This document shows, piece after piece, positions 23,826 through 32,003 of a stretch of DNA of 64,000 bases. Source of the stretch: Bradyrhizobium sp. 164. GTDB taxonomy: Bacteria; Pseudomonadota; Alphaproteobacteria; Rhizobiales; Xanthobacteraceae. The notes under the pieces were generated by a model. That model was not told where the DNA came from and made no database searches. It saw only the letters and a program-made list of their open reading frames with translations. Where the stretch lies: NCBI RefSeq assembly GCF_023073715.1, contig NZ_JADPKA010000093.1:62001-126000 (forward strand). Reading direction: 5' to 3'. The stretch's first letter is position 1, and each line of letters opens with the position of its first letter. The position numbers were made by a program, and so were the translations under genes.

Positions 23826-25656
23826 TGCTGCTGTCCTCACCATTCGCGCCGCCAAGTTTGAACACCAGCAGCTCACTGCCGCCTGCGGTGTAAAACGGCA
23901 GGTCCTGCATGGCGCCGGTGAAGCCCAGTGCGCCGTTGCGCACGCGTTGATCAACCTCCGCATTGGCGACGACGCCCGGCCAGCCGCCGACACCTGAGAG
24001 GATCGCGATGTATTGCTGTCCGTCGGAGCCGCGATATGAAATCGGCTGGCCGATGAATCCGGAGCCGGCGCGGAATTGCCAGAGCACATGCCCATCCTTG
24101 GCATCCACGGCCTTGAACAGGCGATCCATGGTGCCGTAGAAGGCGACGTCGCCGGCAGTCACCAGCGCGCCGCTCCAGACCGGCAGCTTCTCGCGGATCT
24201 CCCAGACCTTCTTGCGTGCGACAGGGTCCCACGCCATGAACTCGCCGCGATGGCCGCCTGGCCCCGCATACATGTCGACATCGGCGCCGACATAGGGCGT
24301 GCCAGCGATGTAGCCGACCTGCGATGCCTTGAAATTCATGCAGAGATGCTGGTGCGGCACATAGAGCAGCTTGGTGCGCGGCGACCATGCGGTCGGTTGC
24401 CAGTCCTTGGCGCCCGGCGCGGCCGGGCAGATGTTCTCGACGGTCTTACCGGCGAGTGGCGTCTTCTCCTCGTTCGGAATGATCTTGCCGGTCTTGAGAT
24501 CGACGCCCTTATAGGCGTTGATGAAGTCAAAGGCGTCCGCCGAGATCACTTCACCGGTGGCGCGATCGATCACGTACATGTAGCCGTTGCGGCCCGGGTG
24601 GATGAGAACCTTGCGCGTCTGCCCGTTGAGCTCGAGATCGACCAGCACGTTCTCGTTGATCTCGTCGTGGTCGAACAGGTCGTGCGGGTTGATCTGGTAG
24701 GCCCATTTGGCGCGGCCGGTGTCGGGGTCGCGGGCGAAGATCGTGGTGCTCCAGAGATTGTCACCACTGCGCTGGTTGGCGTTCCACGGGCTCGGATTGG
24801 CGGTGCCGTAGTAGATCAGATTGAGCTCGGGATCGTAGGAGATCCATCCCCACATCGTGCCGCCGCCGACCTGCCAGCGATCGGCGGGCCACGTCTTCAC
24901 GCCGAGATCCTTGCCCTTGAGATTGTCATAGAAGGGCTTGAAGTCGTCGCCGATCAGCACGTCCTTGTCCGGCCCTGTGGCGTAGGCGCGCCACGCGATC
25001 GCGCCGGTGTCTTCATCGAGCGCGGTGACCCAGCCGCGCACACCCATCTCGCCGCCGCTGTTGCCGACGAGCACCTTGCCCTTGACCACGACGGGCGCCA
25101 TCGTGATGGTCTCGCCCTTGTTGATCTCCCCGAGCTTGGTGTGCCACAGCTCTTTGCCGGTCTTGGCGTCGAGCGCGACGCTGTGGTTGTCGAGCGTATT
25201 CAGGAAGATCTTGCCGTTGTCGAACGCGAGCCCGCGACTGACCACGTCGCAGCAGGCAACCCCTGCGGCCGCGGGCTCGGGCTTCGGCGCGTAGGACCAT
25301 TTCAATTCGCCGGTCGTGGCGTTGAGGGCGAAGACGCGGTTGGGGTAGGGGCCTGCATAGGGGCCGACCACATACATGGTGCCGTCGACCACCAGCGGCG
25401 CCGCCTCCTGGCCGCGGTCGGCGCCGACCGAGAAGGTCCAGGCAAGCTGAAGGCGCGATGCGTTGGACGCGTTGATCTGGTCGAGCTCGCTGTAGCGCGT
25501 ATTGGCGTAGTCGCGCGCCGCCATCGGCCATTGGCCCGGATCTTTCATGCGGCCGGCGAGATCGCTCTGGGCCGACGCCGACGACAGCACGGCACAGCAA
25601 GCGCTGAGGACAACTGGAATCCGCTTCAGCAAACGCGTGAGACCACGCACTAACAT
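23809..25656 (-). CDS. xoxF: Lanthanide-type PQQ-dependent alcohol dehydrogenase (XoxF family)
   Basis: 615 residues from ATG 25656 (good ribosome site, ggaga). Signal peptide, then an eight-bladed propeller. The adjacent-cysteine ring lies at Cys135-Cys136. Metal/PQQ ligands are readable: Glu204 (GGEMGVRG), Asn287 (TANPSP), catalytic Asp329 and a second Asp331 in FDHDEIN. An Asp two residues after the catalytic Asp marks rare-earth-dependent enzymes; calcium-dependent MxaF has Ala there. The substrate is methanol or another primary alcohol; sequence alone does not decide. Confidence 0.88.
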   Translation of the reverse strand: MLVRGLTRLLKRIPVVLSACCAVLSSASAQSDLAGRMKDPGQWPMAARDYANTRYSELDQINASNASRLQLAWTFSVGADRGQEAAPLVVDGTMYVVGPYAGPYPNRVFALNATTGELKWSYAPKPEPAAAGVACCDVVSRGLAFDNGKIFLNTLDNHSVALDAKTGKELWHTKLGEINKGETITMAPVVVKGKVLVGNSGGEMGVRGWVTALDEDTGAIAWRAYATGPDKDVLIGDDFKPFYDNLKGKDLGVKTWPADRWQVGGGTMWGWISYDPELNLIYYGTANPSPWNANQRSGDNLWSTTIFARDPDTGRAKWAYQINPHDLFDHDEINENVLVDLELNGQTRKVLIHPGRNGYMYVIDRATGEVISADAFDFINAYKGVDLKTGKIIPNEEKTPLAGKTVENICPAAPGAKDWQPTAWSPRTKLLYVPHQHLCMNFKASQVGYIAGTPYVGADVDMYAGPGGHRGEFMAWDPVARKKVWEIREKLPVWSGALVTAGDVAFYGTMDRLFKAVDAKDGHVLWQFRAGSGFIGQPISYRGSDGQQYIAILSGVGGWPGVVANAEVDQRVRNGALGFTGAMQDLPFYTAGGSELLVFKLGGANGEDSSNAPAK

Positions 25657-25720
25657 ATGTAAAGATCTCCACGGCAGTGATGAGGCCGTGCCGCGTTGCA
25701 GGCCGGTTTGCGAACGTACA

Positions 25721-25744
25721 AACGTTGCGCCTCCGCTTGGTTCC
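25721..25744 (-). promoter_or_regulatory. Possible EcfG-like promoter before xoxF (15-base spacer)
   Basis: GGAAC (complement of 25740-25744), 15 bases, then CGTT (complement of 25721-25724), leaving a leader of about 60 bases. The spacer is one shorter than the usual 16-17, so the call is weak. Confidence 0.3.
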
Positions 25745-25759
25745 AAGAGCAGAGGCGGG

Positions 25760-26551
25760 CTATCTCACCACGTTGCCGGATACGCCGGCGCCGAGATCGA
25801 CTGCGATCTGATCTTCCTTGCCGTTACACTTGGGATGCCCGAATCCCGAGGGGCTTTTGCCGTCGAGCCCGATGTCATAGATGATCGCGTCTTTCATGTT
25901 GGGGCTGACGCCGGCCGGCACGCGGTCGAGCCCGAGCTGATGACGCACGCGCCAGGCCACGTTGTGATCCGCGCAGGAGCTGTCGCCACTGACGCCCAGC
26001 GCGCCGGCAATGCCGTTGCCGTCATAGAGGGCCAAGCCGCCGCCAAACACGATCGTCCCGCCGATCGGCTTGCCCACCATCGGATCGTGGGACGTGCCGA
26101 ATTGCTCCGGTGTTCCCGCGTACAGGACCTCCGGGGACGGCGGGTTGCCGAGGGCCGCACCGAACAGGAACCCGCCAGGCTGCGCGCCGGCATAGAGGTT
26201 GGCCGTCGCGATCGCCTTGTCCTTGAGGCTGAATGCATTGGCCGTGTTGGCCTTCTCGGCCGCGATGGCCCGGCTGCCCAGCCACTGGTCGTCGACCTTG
26301 CCGCCGCTATAGGCGACCGCGCAGACAATGCCCTGCCGATTGACGACGGCAGCCCATTCGTTGTTGTCCAATCCGCCATTGCTCGGCCCGCCGCCCGGCT
26401 TCACGTTCTTCTTGAGCGTGTCGGCGAGCTGATCATGGTCGACTGGGCAGGACAGTGCCGGATGGGGCTGGTCCTGTGCGAGGGAGCTTACCGACATCGA
26501 AGATGCGGCGGCTGCCACTACAGCTGCCGCCATGACGGAGAGTTTACCCAT
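25760..26551 (-). CDS. Secreted GlcG/HbpS-like (DUF336) protein
   Basis: 263 residues with a signal peptide (to about SLAQDQ). The core AAVVNRQGIVCAVAYSGG..., SRAIAAEKANTANAFS and IGGTIVFGGGLALYDGNGIAGALGVSGDSSCADHNVAWRVRHQLG is the GlcG/HbpS fold, in some members a heme-binding extracellular sensor or oxidative-stress protein. An exact function cannot be given. It lies 103 bases upstream of xoxF with its own EcfG-like promoter, and may read through into the xox operon. Confidence 0.82.
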   Translation of the reverse strand: MGKLSVMAAAVVAAAASSMSVSSLAQDQPHPALSCPVDHDQLADTLKKNVKPGGGPSNGGLDNNEWAAVVNRQGIVCAVAYSGGKVDDQWLGSRAIAAEKANTANAFSLKDKAIATANLYAGAQPGGFLFGAALGNPPSPEVLYAGTPEQFGTSHDPMVGKPIGGTIVFGGGLALYDGNGIAGALGVSGDSSCADHNVAWRVRHQLGLDRVPAGVSPNMKDAIIYDIGLDGKSPSGFGHPKCNGKEDQIAVDLGAGVSGNVVR

Positions 26552-26583
26552 ATCGCCTCCGGGGATCTGATGTTTGGCAGGCG

Positions 26584-26609
26584 AACGTCGGACTCGAACC
26601 TGCGGTTCC
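26584..26609 (-). promoter_or_regulatory. EcfG-type promoter before GlcG-like gene
   Basis: GGAAC (26605-26609 complement), 17-base spacer, CGTT (26584-26587 complement). The start codon is at 26551, so the leader would be about 26 bases. A perfect match to the alphaproteobacterial general-stress consensus. Confidence 0.6.
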
Positions 26610-26628
26610 TATGAAAAGAGCGCATCTC

Positions 26629-27552
26629 TCAGCCGGCATTCCGCGCGAGCGACAGGCGCGTATGCGCATCGTTCGCCGTCAGCCACCGATGAGCAAAGAA
26701 CAACGCCGCGCCCGTGTACAGGATGCCCATCGGCACCCACATCAGGATGCCCGCGAGCTGCTGATCTTCAAGCGGCGACAGGCCGAATTCACCGGCCAAT
26801 GCGCCCTGAGCCGGAATCCAGAGCCGCGGCGACACCGTCAGCAGGGCGCCGAGCAGGCCGGAATGCAGGATGGTGATGAAGAGGCAGCCGATCGCGATGC
26901 CGTCGCGCACGCGGCTGCTGCGATCCTGTCCACGGCCGTAGAGCAGCACCCACCAGAACAACAGCGCCGTCGCAAAGAAGCTGATGTGCTGGAAACGATG
27001 CACCCCGGGATTTTCCAAGGCCCAGACATACAGAGGCGGGACGTGCCAGGCCCACAGCGCTACGCCATGAAGCGCTGTTGCGCTGACAGGATGGCTGATG
27101 AAATGCCACGGCACGGCCAATATCGGCAGATTGAGAAACCGGCCGGCTGCCGGTCGAAGTGATGACGGCAGGCTCCACAGCAGAGGGCCGTTGATCCGTG
27201 CATAGGCCATCAGCGGAGCGGCGACGACCATGAGCAATTCGTGCTCGACCATGTGGGCGGTAAAGAGGCGTTCGCCGAGCCAGTGCAGCGGCGAAGTCGT
27301 GGCAAGCGCCGTGATCAGCCAGCCGGTCCAGAATGCGCCGACCTGGCGGAAGCTGACGCCCCGGCCTCCGCCCGCTTGTCGCCACAGACGCTGCGTCCCG
27401 ATATAGAAGGCGATGCCGACCGCGTAGAGCGGAGCGAGCAGCCAGGGATCGTAGCTCCAGAGCGATCCGGTATCGACATCCGAAAGGCCGTGGGCAAGGG
27501 CCGGCTGCGCAAGCAGCGCCAACAACAATATCGTAATCCTCAGCGCAGGCAT
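26629..27552 (-). CDS. Cytochrome c oxidase assembly factor, CtaG (caa3 type)
   Basis: 307 residues from ATG 27552. Signal-like first helix (ILLLALLAQPALAHG), then about seven transmembrane helices. Histidines in TAHMVEHELLMVVAAPLMA, ALHGVALWAWHVPPLYVWAL and FITILHSGLLGA fit the CtaG_Caa3 family, which supports copper insertion into caa3 oxidases. Last gene of the oxidase operon; it overlaps the preceding membrane-protein gene by 13 bases. Confidence 0.88.
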   Translation of the reverse strand: MPALRITILLLALLAQPALAHGLSDVDTGSLWSYDPWLLAPLYAVGIAFYIGTQRLWRQAGGGRGVSFRQVGAFWTGWLITALATTSPLHWLGERLFTAHMVEHELLMVVAAPLMAYARINGPLLWSLPSSLRPAAGRFLNLPILAVPWHFISHPVSATALHGVALWAWHVPPLYVWALENPGVHRFQHISFFATALLFWWVLLYGRGQDRSSRVRDGIAIGCLFITILHSGLLGALLTVSPRLWIPAQGALAGEFGLSPLEDQQLAGILMWVPMGILYTGAALFFAHRWLTANDAHTRLSLARNAG

Positions 27553-27893
27553 GGGCTGATCATCAGGGAGGCAGCGAGCTGGTTGGCAATGACCAGCGCG
27601 AACAGCACGCCACTGCCGACGCCGAGCCAGGCCATGAAGGTGCTCGGCCCGCCGCCTTGTGCATCGGCCCATTCAGCCCCGGCTCTGCGCCGAACCGCGC
27701 GGGCCGAAATGGCCGTGCCCAAAAGGGCGATAATAGCCAGAGCAGCGCTCATGATCGCGCCGGAGGTTCTGGTGGTCTCGCAAGAGAAATGCGCGAGCGC
27801 GTAGATGCCTTGCAGATTGATTCCCCATGCCAGCGGCCCAAGGGCGACGCCGGCCCAATACAGCAGTCTGCTGCGTCCGTCAGTGTCGGTCAT
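27540..27893 (-). CDS. Small membrane protein of oxidase operon
   Basis: 117 residues from ATG 27893 (ATGA overlap with the subunit III stop). Three predicted transmembrane helices: LLYWAGVALGPLAWGINLQGI, AALAIIALLGTAISA and FMAWLGVGSGVLFALVIANQ. Uncharacterised. Its position between subunit III and CtaG suggests a structural or assembly role in the caa3 oxidase. Confidence 0.75.
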   Translation of the reverse strand: MTDTDGRSRLLYWAGVALGPLAWGINLQGIYALAHFSCETTRTSGAIMSAALAIIALLGTAISARAVRRRAGAEWADAQGGGPSTFMAWLGVGSGVLFALVIANQLAASLMISPCLR

Positions 27894-28489
27894 AGGCGCG
27901 GCACCCAATCGAGCAGGACATAGAGCGGCAACCAGGCAAGCACGACGAAATTCCAGTAGAACACGTTGTCGGTCACGTCGCTGAAGCGACGCGGCTTGGC
28001 GTGCCGCGTGAACATCAGCACTGCCAGCACGACGGTGTCGCCCAGGTCCGTCGCGAGATGCGTGGTGTGCAATCCAAGGATGAGCCAGACGATCGACCCG
28101 TAGGCCGAATTGTCCCAGCGGGTGTTGAGATGCGCGAACTCGAAGCCGCGGAGCACCAGCAGCGCAATGCCGATCAGGGACATCACGATCAGGCCGAGAC
28201 GGACTTTCGGCAGATCATAGCGATAGGCCGCGCGGTTGGTGTACTCGTTGGGGATGATGCTCAGCAGATAGAGCACAACCTCGACCGTCCCGGGCCAGAG
28301 ATCGGGCGGTGACGCACCGATCGGCCAGCTCGCATTGATGGCATAGAGGTAGAGATAGGCGCCGACGGCGATCGCGAAGCCCATGCCCTCCAGGGCCATG
28401 AAGCCCATGGCGCCCCACCAGGGTCCGCTGCGCGGGCCGAAGCCGAAGGTCGGCAGGTCGGAGACGTCGCGTACGATGGTCTGCCTCAC
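27890..28489 (-). CDS. Cytochrome c oxidase subunit III family protein
   Basis: 199 residues with GTG start at 28489, overlapping the subunit I stop as GTGA. Five transmembrane helices. Family features are the N-terminal FGFGPRSGPWWGAMGFMALEGMGFAIAVGAYLYL and LGLHTTHLATDLGDTVVL, with the conserved His pair. This short form lacks the first two helices of mitochondrial subunit III, as in many bacterial caa3 and bo oxidases. No proton pumping role is assigned to this subunit. Confidence 0.85.
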   Translation of the reverse strand: MRQTIVRDVSDLPTFGFGPRSGPWWGAMGFMALEGMGFAIAVGAYLYLYAINASWPIGASPPDLWPGTVEVVLYLLSIIPNEYTNRAAYRYDLPKVRLGLIVMSLIGIALLVLRGFEFAHLNTRWDNSAYGSIVWLILGLHTTHLATDLGDTVVLAVLMFTRHAKPRRFSDVTDNVFYWNFVVLAWLPLYVLLDWVPRL

Positions 28490-30393
28490 GCCTCGTCCTC
28501 CTTGCTGCCCGTCGGCCAGAACCAGCCGATCAGGGCGATGGCCATCGGCGGCGTGCCCCACAGCACGGCCCAGGGCGTGAAGATCGATCCGATGAAGAAG
28601 ATCGTCGTCGCGATCGCCGCGAGCAGCGGCCAGATGCTCGGCTCGGGCGAAGCCTCGCGGACCTGCGGCTCGGCTTCCGCAAGCGACGTCAGCAGCACCT
28701 CCCGCCGCTCTGCACTGAGGCCCGCGACCACGGGCAGGCTTTCGCCATCGGCCCACAACGGGTCGCGGTGCTTGACGACGGGAATGCGGTCGAAGTTCTG
28801 CGGCGGCGGCGGCGAGGCGGTCGCCCATTCCAGCGTCGAGGCGTTCCAGGGATTGTCACCGGCGAGCGTGCCCTTTCGCGCGCTGTAAACGACGTTGATG
28901 AGCAGCAGCGCGAAGCTGAGCGCGAAGATGAGCGCACCGCCGCTGGACAGCAGGTTCAGATGCGCCCAGTCCATGTCGGCGGTGTAGGTGTAGACCCGGC
29001 GCGGCATGCCGATCAGTCCGAGAATATGCATCGGAAAAAACGCGATGTTGAAGCCGATGAAGGCCAGCCAGAAATTCCAGCGCCCGAGCCTTTCGCTCAG
29101 CATGCGCCCGGTGATCTTGGGAAACCAGTAATAGACCGCGCCGATCAGCGGGAAGACGGCGCCGCCGATCAGCACGTAATGGAAGTGGGCGACAACGAAA
29201 TAGGTGTCGTGCACCTGGGTGTCGATCGGCACCGAGGCGACCATCACGCCGGACAGCCCGCCGAGCACAAAGATCACGATGAAGCCGAGCACGAACAGCA
29301 GCGGCGTCCGGTAGACCGGCCGTCCGTCCCAGAGCGTCGCCAGCCAGCAGAAGATCTGCAGGCCGCTCGGCACTGCGATCAGCATGCTGGACGCCGTGAA
29401 CAGGCCGGCGCCAAGTTGAGGCAGGCCCGTCACGAACATGTGGTGGACCCACAGACCGAACGACAGGAAGCCGGTCGCGATCAGCGAGAGAATGACGACG
29501 GGATAGCCGACCACCGGCCGGCGGGCGAACGTCGCGAGGATTGCCGAGACCATGCCGGTGCCCGGAATGAAGATGATGTAAACCTCGGGATGGCCGAAGA
29601 ACCAGAACAGATGCTGCCAGAGCAGGGGATGGCCCCCCGAGGAAGAGTCGTAGAAGCGCGTATTGACGAGGCGGTCGAGGATCAGCGACGTCGATGCCAC
29701 CATGATCGAGGGCATTGCGAACATCACCAGGAAGGCCGTGACCAGCATCGCCCAGACGAAGAGGGGAATGCGGTCGAGCGTCATGCCGGGTGCGCGCTGC
29801 TTGAACACGGTCACGATGATCTCCACGGCAACGGCGAGCGCGGCGACCTCGGTGAAGGTGATCATCTGCGCCCAGACGTCCGGGCGCTTCGTCGGCGTGT
29901 ACTGCAACGAGGACAGCGGAACGTAGGCAAACCAACCCACGTCCGGACCGACATTGAGCGCGAAGGAGATCCAGAGGAAGCAGCCTCCGAACAGGAACAT
30001 CCAGTAGCTGAAGGCATTCAGGCGTGGGAAGGCGATGTTGCGCGTGCCGACCATCAGCGGCACGAGGTAGACGGCGAACGCCTCCATGACCGGCACGGCG
30101 AACAGGAACATCATGGTCGAGCCGTGCATCGTGAAGATCTGGTTGTATTTGTCCGCCGACAGGAAAGTGTTCTCGGGGCCTGCGAGTTGAATGCGCATCA
30201 GGACCGCAAGAATGCCGCCGAGAAGCAGGAAGACGAAGGCGGTCACGATGTAGCGGCGCCCCACGACCTTGTGATCCACCGACATGAGCGCGCCGGGCAG
30301 CCCCGATGGTGTGCGCCAGATCCGCTCGAGTTGCTGGGAGAGCTGGAAGCCGTTCAGGACGTCGTCGCGCAGCTGGTTTTTTTCAGCGGCCAT
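28486..30393 (-). CDS. Cytochrome c oxidase subunit I (caa3 type)
   Basis: 635 residues from ATG 30393, 2 bases after subunit II. Catalytic subunit with twelve core helices. Heme ligands appear in FTMHGSTMMF and VAHFHYVL; CuB ligands in WFFGHPEVYIIFIPGTG (with the crosslinked Tyr) and WVHHMFVTGL. A C-terminal extension adds about two helices (AAIATTIFFIGSIF, MAIALIGWFW). Reduces O2 to water and pumps protons in the inner membrane. Confidence 0.94.
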   Translation of the reverse strand: MAAEKNQLRDDVLNGFQLSQQLERIWRTPSGLPGALMSVDHKVVGRRYIVTAFVFLLLGGILAVLMRIQLAGPENTFLSADKYNQIFTMHGSTMMFLFAVPVMEAFAVYLVPLMVGTRNIAFPRLNAFSYWMFLFGGCFLWISFALNVGPDVGWFAYVPLSSLQYTPTKRPDVWAQMITFTEVAALAVAVEIIVTVFKQRAPGMTLDRIPLFVWAMLVTAFLVMFAMPSIMVASTSLILDRLVNTRFYDSSSGGHPLLWQHLFWFFGHPEVYIIFIPGTGMVSAILATFARRPVVGYPVVILSLIATGFLSFGLWVHHMFVTGLPQLGAGLFTASSMLIAVPSGLQIFCWLATLWDGRPVYRTPLLFVLGFIVIFVLGGLSGVMVASVPIDTQVHDTYFVVAHFHYVLIGGAVFPLIGAVYYWFPKITGRMLSERLGRWNFWLAFIGFNIAFFPMHILGLIGMPRRVYTYTADMDWAHLNLLSSGGALIFALSFALLLINVVYSARKGTLAGDNPWNASTLEWATASPPPPQNFDRIPVVKHRDPLWADGESLPVVAGLSAERREVLLTSLAEAEPQVREASPEPSIWPLLAAIATTIFFIGSIFTPWAVLWGTPPMAIALIGWFWPTGSKEDEA

Positions 30394-30395
30394 GC

Positions 30396-31406
30396 TCACT
30401 TGAGCTGCTCCAGATAGTGAAGGATCGCAATGAGCTCGTTCGATTGCAGCGGCATCTTCGGCATGAGATTGCCCGGCTTGATATGCTGAGGGTCGGAGAT
30501 CCACGCACCGAGCGTCGCTGGATTGTTCGGCAGCGTTCCCGCCGCGATGGTCGTGCGGCTGCCGACATGCGTGAGATCGGGGCCAAGCTGCCCGCCGGCC
30601 AGCGTGCCGCTAATGTTGTGGCACAGCGCGCAGCCCCGCGCGCGGAACAACGCCTCGCCCTGCCTGCCGAGCTGATCCGCAGGGCTTTGCGCGCTCTGGT
30701 TCTGGTGATCGCGCCAGCGGCCGAATTCGTCCGGCGGCAAGGCGATGATATCAAAAGCCATGTGGGCATGCTGGAGGCCGCAGAACTCGGCGCATTGTCC
30801 GCGATAGACCCCGGCATTCTTCGCCGTGAACTGCAGCTCGTTTTTTTGGCCGGTGATGAGGTCCATCTTGCCGGTCAGGCTGGGCACCCAGAAGCTGTGG
30901 ATCACATCGGCCGATTCCAGCTCGACTTTGATCGGTTGACCGGTGGGGATCCGGATCTCGTTCGCAGTCACGAAGCTCTGGTGCGGACTGTCGGCTTCAT
31001 AGTGAACCTCCCACCACCATTGGTGGCCGATGATCTTGAGTGTGAGGGCGTGCTCGTCCTTGGCGAAGACGTTACGCTGGCCGGCATAGCTGACAAAGGA
31101 GAGCCCGAGCACGATCACGGTTGTTGCCACGCCGAGCCCCAGGACGAGGCGGCCTGCACGTTGCTCGAAGCCCTCGTGGAGGTCGAGCGGCGTATGGGTG
31201 GCACGCTTCCGGCGCAGCATTCCAACGGCGAGGACGAGGACAACTGCGATCCAGACGATCGCCGAGACGGCGAGGAAAATGAAAAGCGTGGACCGGACCT
31301 GGTCGGATTGCAGCCCCTGCGGGTCGAGCGCTGACTGCCGACCCGCACAGGCGGCCAGCGGCCAGGTCGTGCACAGTATCAGAACCGTTCGCACCCAGAC
31401 TGGCAT
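30396..31406 (-). CDS. Cytochrome c oxidase subunit II with fused cytochrome c domain
   Basis: 336 residues. Lipobox LAAC (Cys20), two transmembrane helices, then a periplasmic CuA domain with ligands His170, Cys205, Glu207, Cys209, His213 and Met216 (CAEFCGLQHAHM). Residues about 248-336 are a fused cytochrome c with C259-A-L-C-H263, which defines the caa3 type and lets it take electrons from soluble cytochromes. First gene of the oxidase operon, with an EcfG-like promoter just upstream. Confidence 0.94.
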   Translation of the reverse strand: MPVWVRTVLILCTTWPLAACAGRQSALDPQGLQSDQVRSTLFIFLAVSAIVWIAVVLVLAVGMLRRKRATHTPLDLHEGFEQRAGRLVLGLGVATTVIVLGLSFVSYAGQRNVFAKDEHALTLKIIGHQWWWEVHYEADSPHQSFVTANEIRIPTGQPIKVELESADVIHSFWVPSLTGKMDLITGQKNELQFTAKNAGVYRGQCAEFCGLQHAHMAFDIIALPPDEFGRWRDHQNQSAQSPADQLGRQGEALFRARGCALCHNISGTLAGGQLGPDLTHVGSRTTIAAGTLPNNPATLGAWISDPQHIKPGNLMPKMPLQSNELIAILHYLEQLK

Positions 31407-31439
31407 AGACGCTTCGCCGAACTCCCGCTTCAGGGGCGG

Positions 31440-31464
31440 AACCGACCAATCCTACAAAGGTTCC
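31440..31464 (-). promoter_or_regulatory. EcfG-like promoter of caa3 oxidase operon
   Basis: GGAAC (31460-31464 complement), 16 bases, GGTT (31440-31443 complement); one mismatch to CGTT. The leader to the subunit II start would be about 27 bases. Confidence 0.5.
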
Positions 31465-31475
31465 TAATCGCGGCG

Positions 31476-31598
31476 CTAGAACGGCCAACCTCTGGCGGCG
31501 ACGAAGATGGCTGCGTCCCCAGCCGCCATCAGCAGCAGGATGGCAAGGACAGCGATCATGGCGCCTGGTTGGGCGAGCACGCGCAGCTCTTCCAGCAT
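31476..31598 (-). CDS. Small single-helix membrane protein, 40 aa
   Basis: MLEELRVLAQPG followed by one hydrophobic helix (AMIAVLAILLLMAAGDAAIFVAA) and RGWPF. ATG 31598 is preceded by a strong ribosome site (gaggag) and, at 31627-31651, by a GGAAC-N16-CATT box in the right place. No homologue is recognised. Its location 70 bases upstream of the oxidase operon suggests an oxidase-associated subunit, but that is inference. Confidence 0.6.
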   Translation of the reverse strand: MLEELRVLAQPGAMIAVLAILLLMAAGDAAIFVAARGWPF

Positions 31599-31626
31599 GT
31601 ATCGCTCCTCGCTCGATCGCTTCTGC

Positions 31627-31651
31627 AATGTTGCGGCGACCGGGAGGTTCC
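31627..31651 (-). promoter_or_regulatory. EcfG-like promoter before 40-aa membrane protein
   Basis: GGAAC (31647-31651 complement), 16 bases, CATT (31627-31630 complement); one mismatch. The start codon lies 29 bases further on. Confidence 0.45.
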
Positions 31652-31691
31652 TGTTCTGACGTGGTTTGACCGTCACCGTCACGACCACGCC

Positions 31692-31716
31692 GGAACGAAG
31701 CCGCGCTAGCGGGCTT
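31692..31716 (+). promoter_or_regulatory. Possible GGAAC promoter before DUF6894 gene
   Basis: GGAAC 31692-31696, 16 bases, GCTT 31713-31716. The -10 matches only two of four consensus bases; spacing and distance to the start (about 28 bases) are right. It faces away from the box at 31627-31651. Confidence 0.3.
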
Positions 31717-31744
31717 TCTTGACAGAAAACTCGACGGGTTGAAC

Positions 31745-31963
31745 GTGCCGCGCTATCATTTTGATTTGGTGGATTCCAGGACGGTGACCGACGAGGGTGG
31801 TGCCGAGTTGGCGGACGACATTCAGGCGCTCGATGTCGCTGAAGAGATTGCAAGACGCCTCTCCAAGGAGCGTCCCGAGCTACGAGGCCGTCACTTCGCG
31901 ATCCTTGTGACCAACCAGGAAGGCGACGAGATTGGCCGGGTGCCCTTGGACCTCCTGCACTGA
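31745..31963 (+). CDS. DUF6894 family protein
   Basis: 72 residues if started at GTG 31745, giving the usual MPRYHFDL beginning of this family (MPRYYFDL-type); a TTG two codons earlier is the alternative. It ends with the typical HFAILVTNQEGDEIGRVPL strand pair. Function unknown; these small proteins are frequent in stress-related regions of Bradyrhizobium. Two more members occur at 54675 and 60167. Confidence 0.78.
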   Translation: MPRYHFDLVDSRTVTDEGGAELADDIQALDVAEEIARRLSKERPELRGRHFAILVTNQEGDEIGRVPLDLLH

Positions 31964-32003
31964 GGTCTGGTTCGGCAAGGCTCTCCGAAAGGTTTGATGT
32001 GAG

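Noticed and set aside
24076..25653. A 525-codon open frame on the plus strand opposite xoxF
   Set aside because: It is antisense to a gene with full catalytic motifs; in high-GC DNA the opposite strand often stays open. No domain is readable in it.
26585..26612. A tRNA T-arm-like word (ggttcgagtcc) before the GlcG-like gene
   Set aside because: The five-base T stem does not pair and there is no acceptor end, so neither a tRNA nor a clear attachment site; the EcfG-type promoter explains part of it better.
28768..30417. A 549-codon open frame on the plus strand opposite cytochrome oxidase subunit I
   Set aside because: Low-complexity Glu/Arg/His-rich translation without motifs, exactly antisense to a highly conserved gene.
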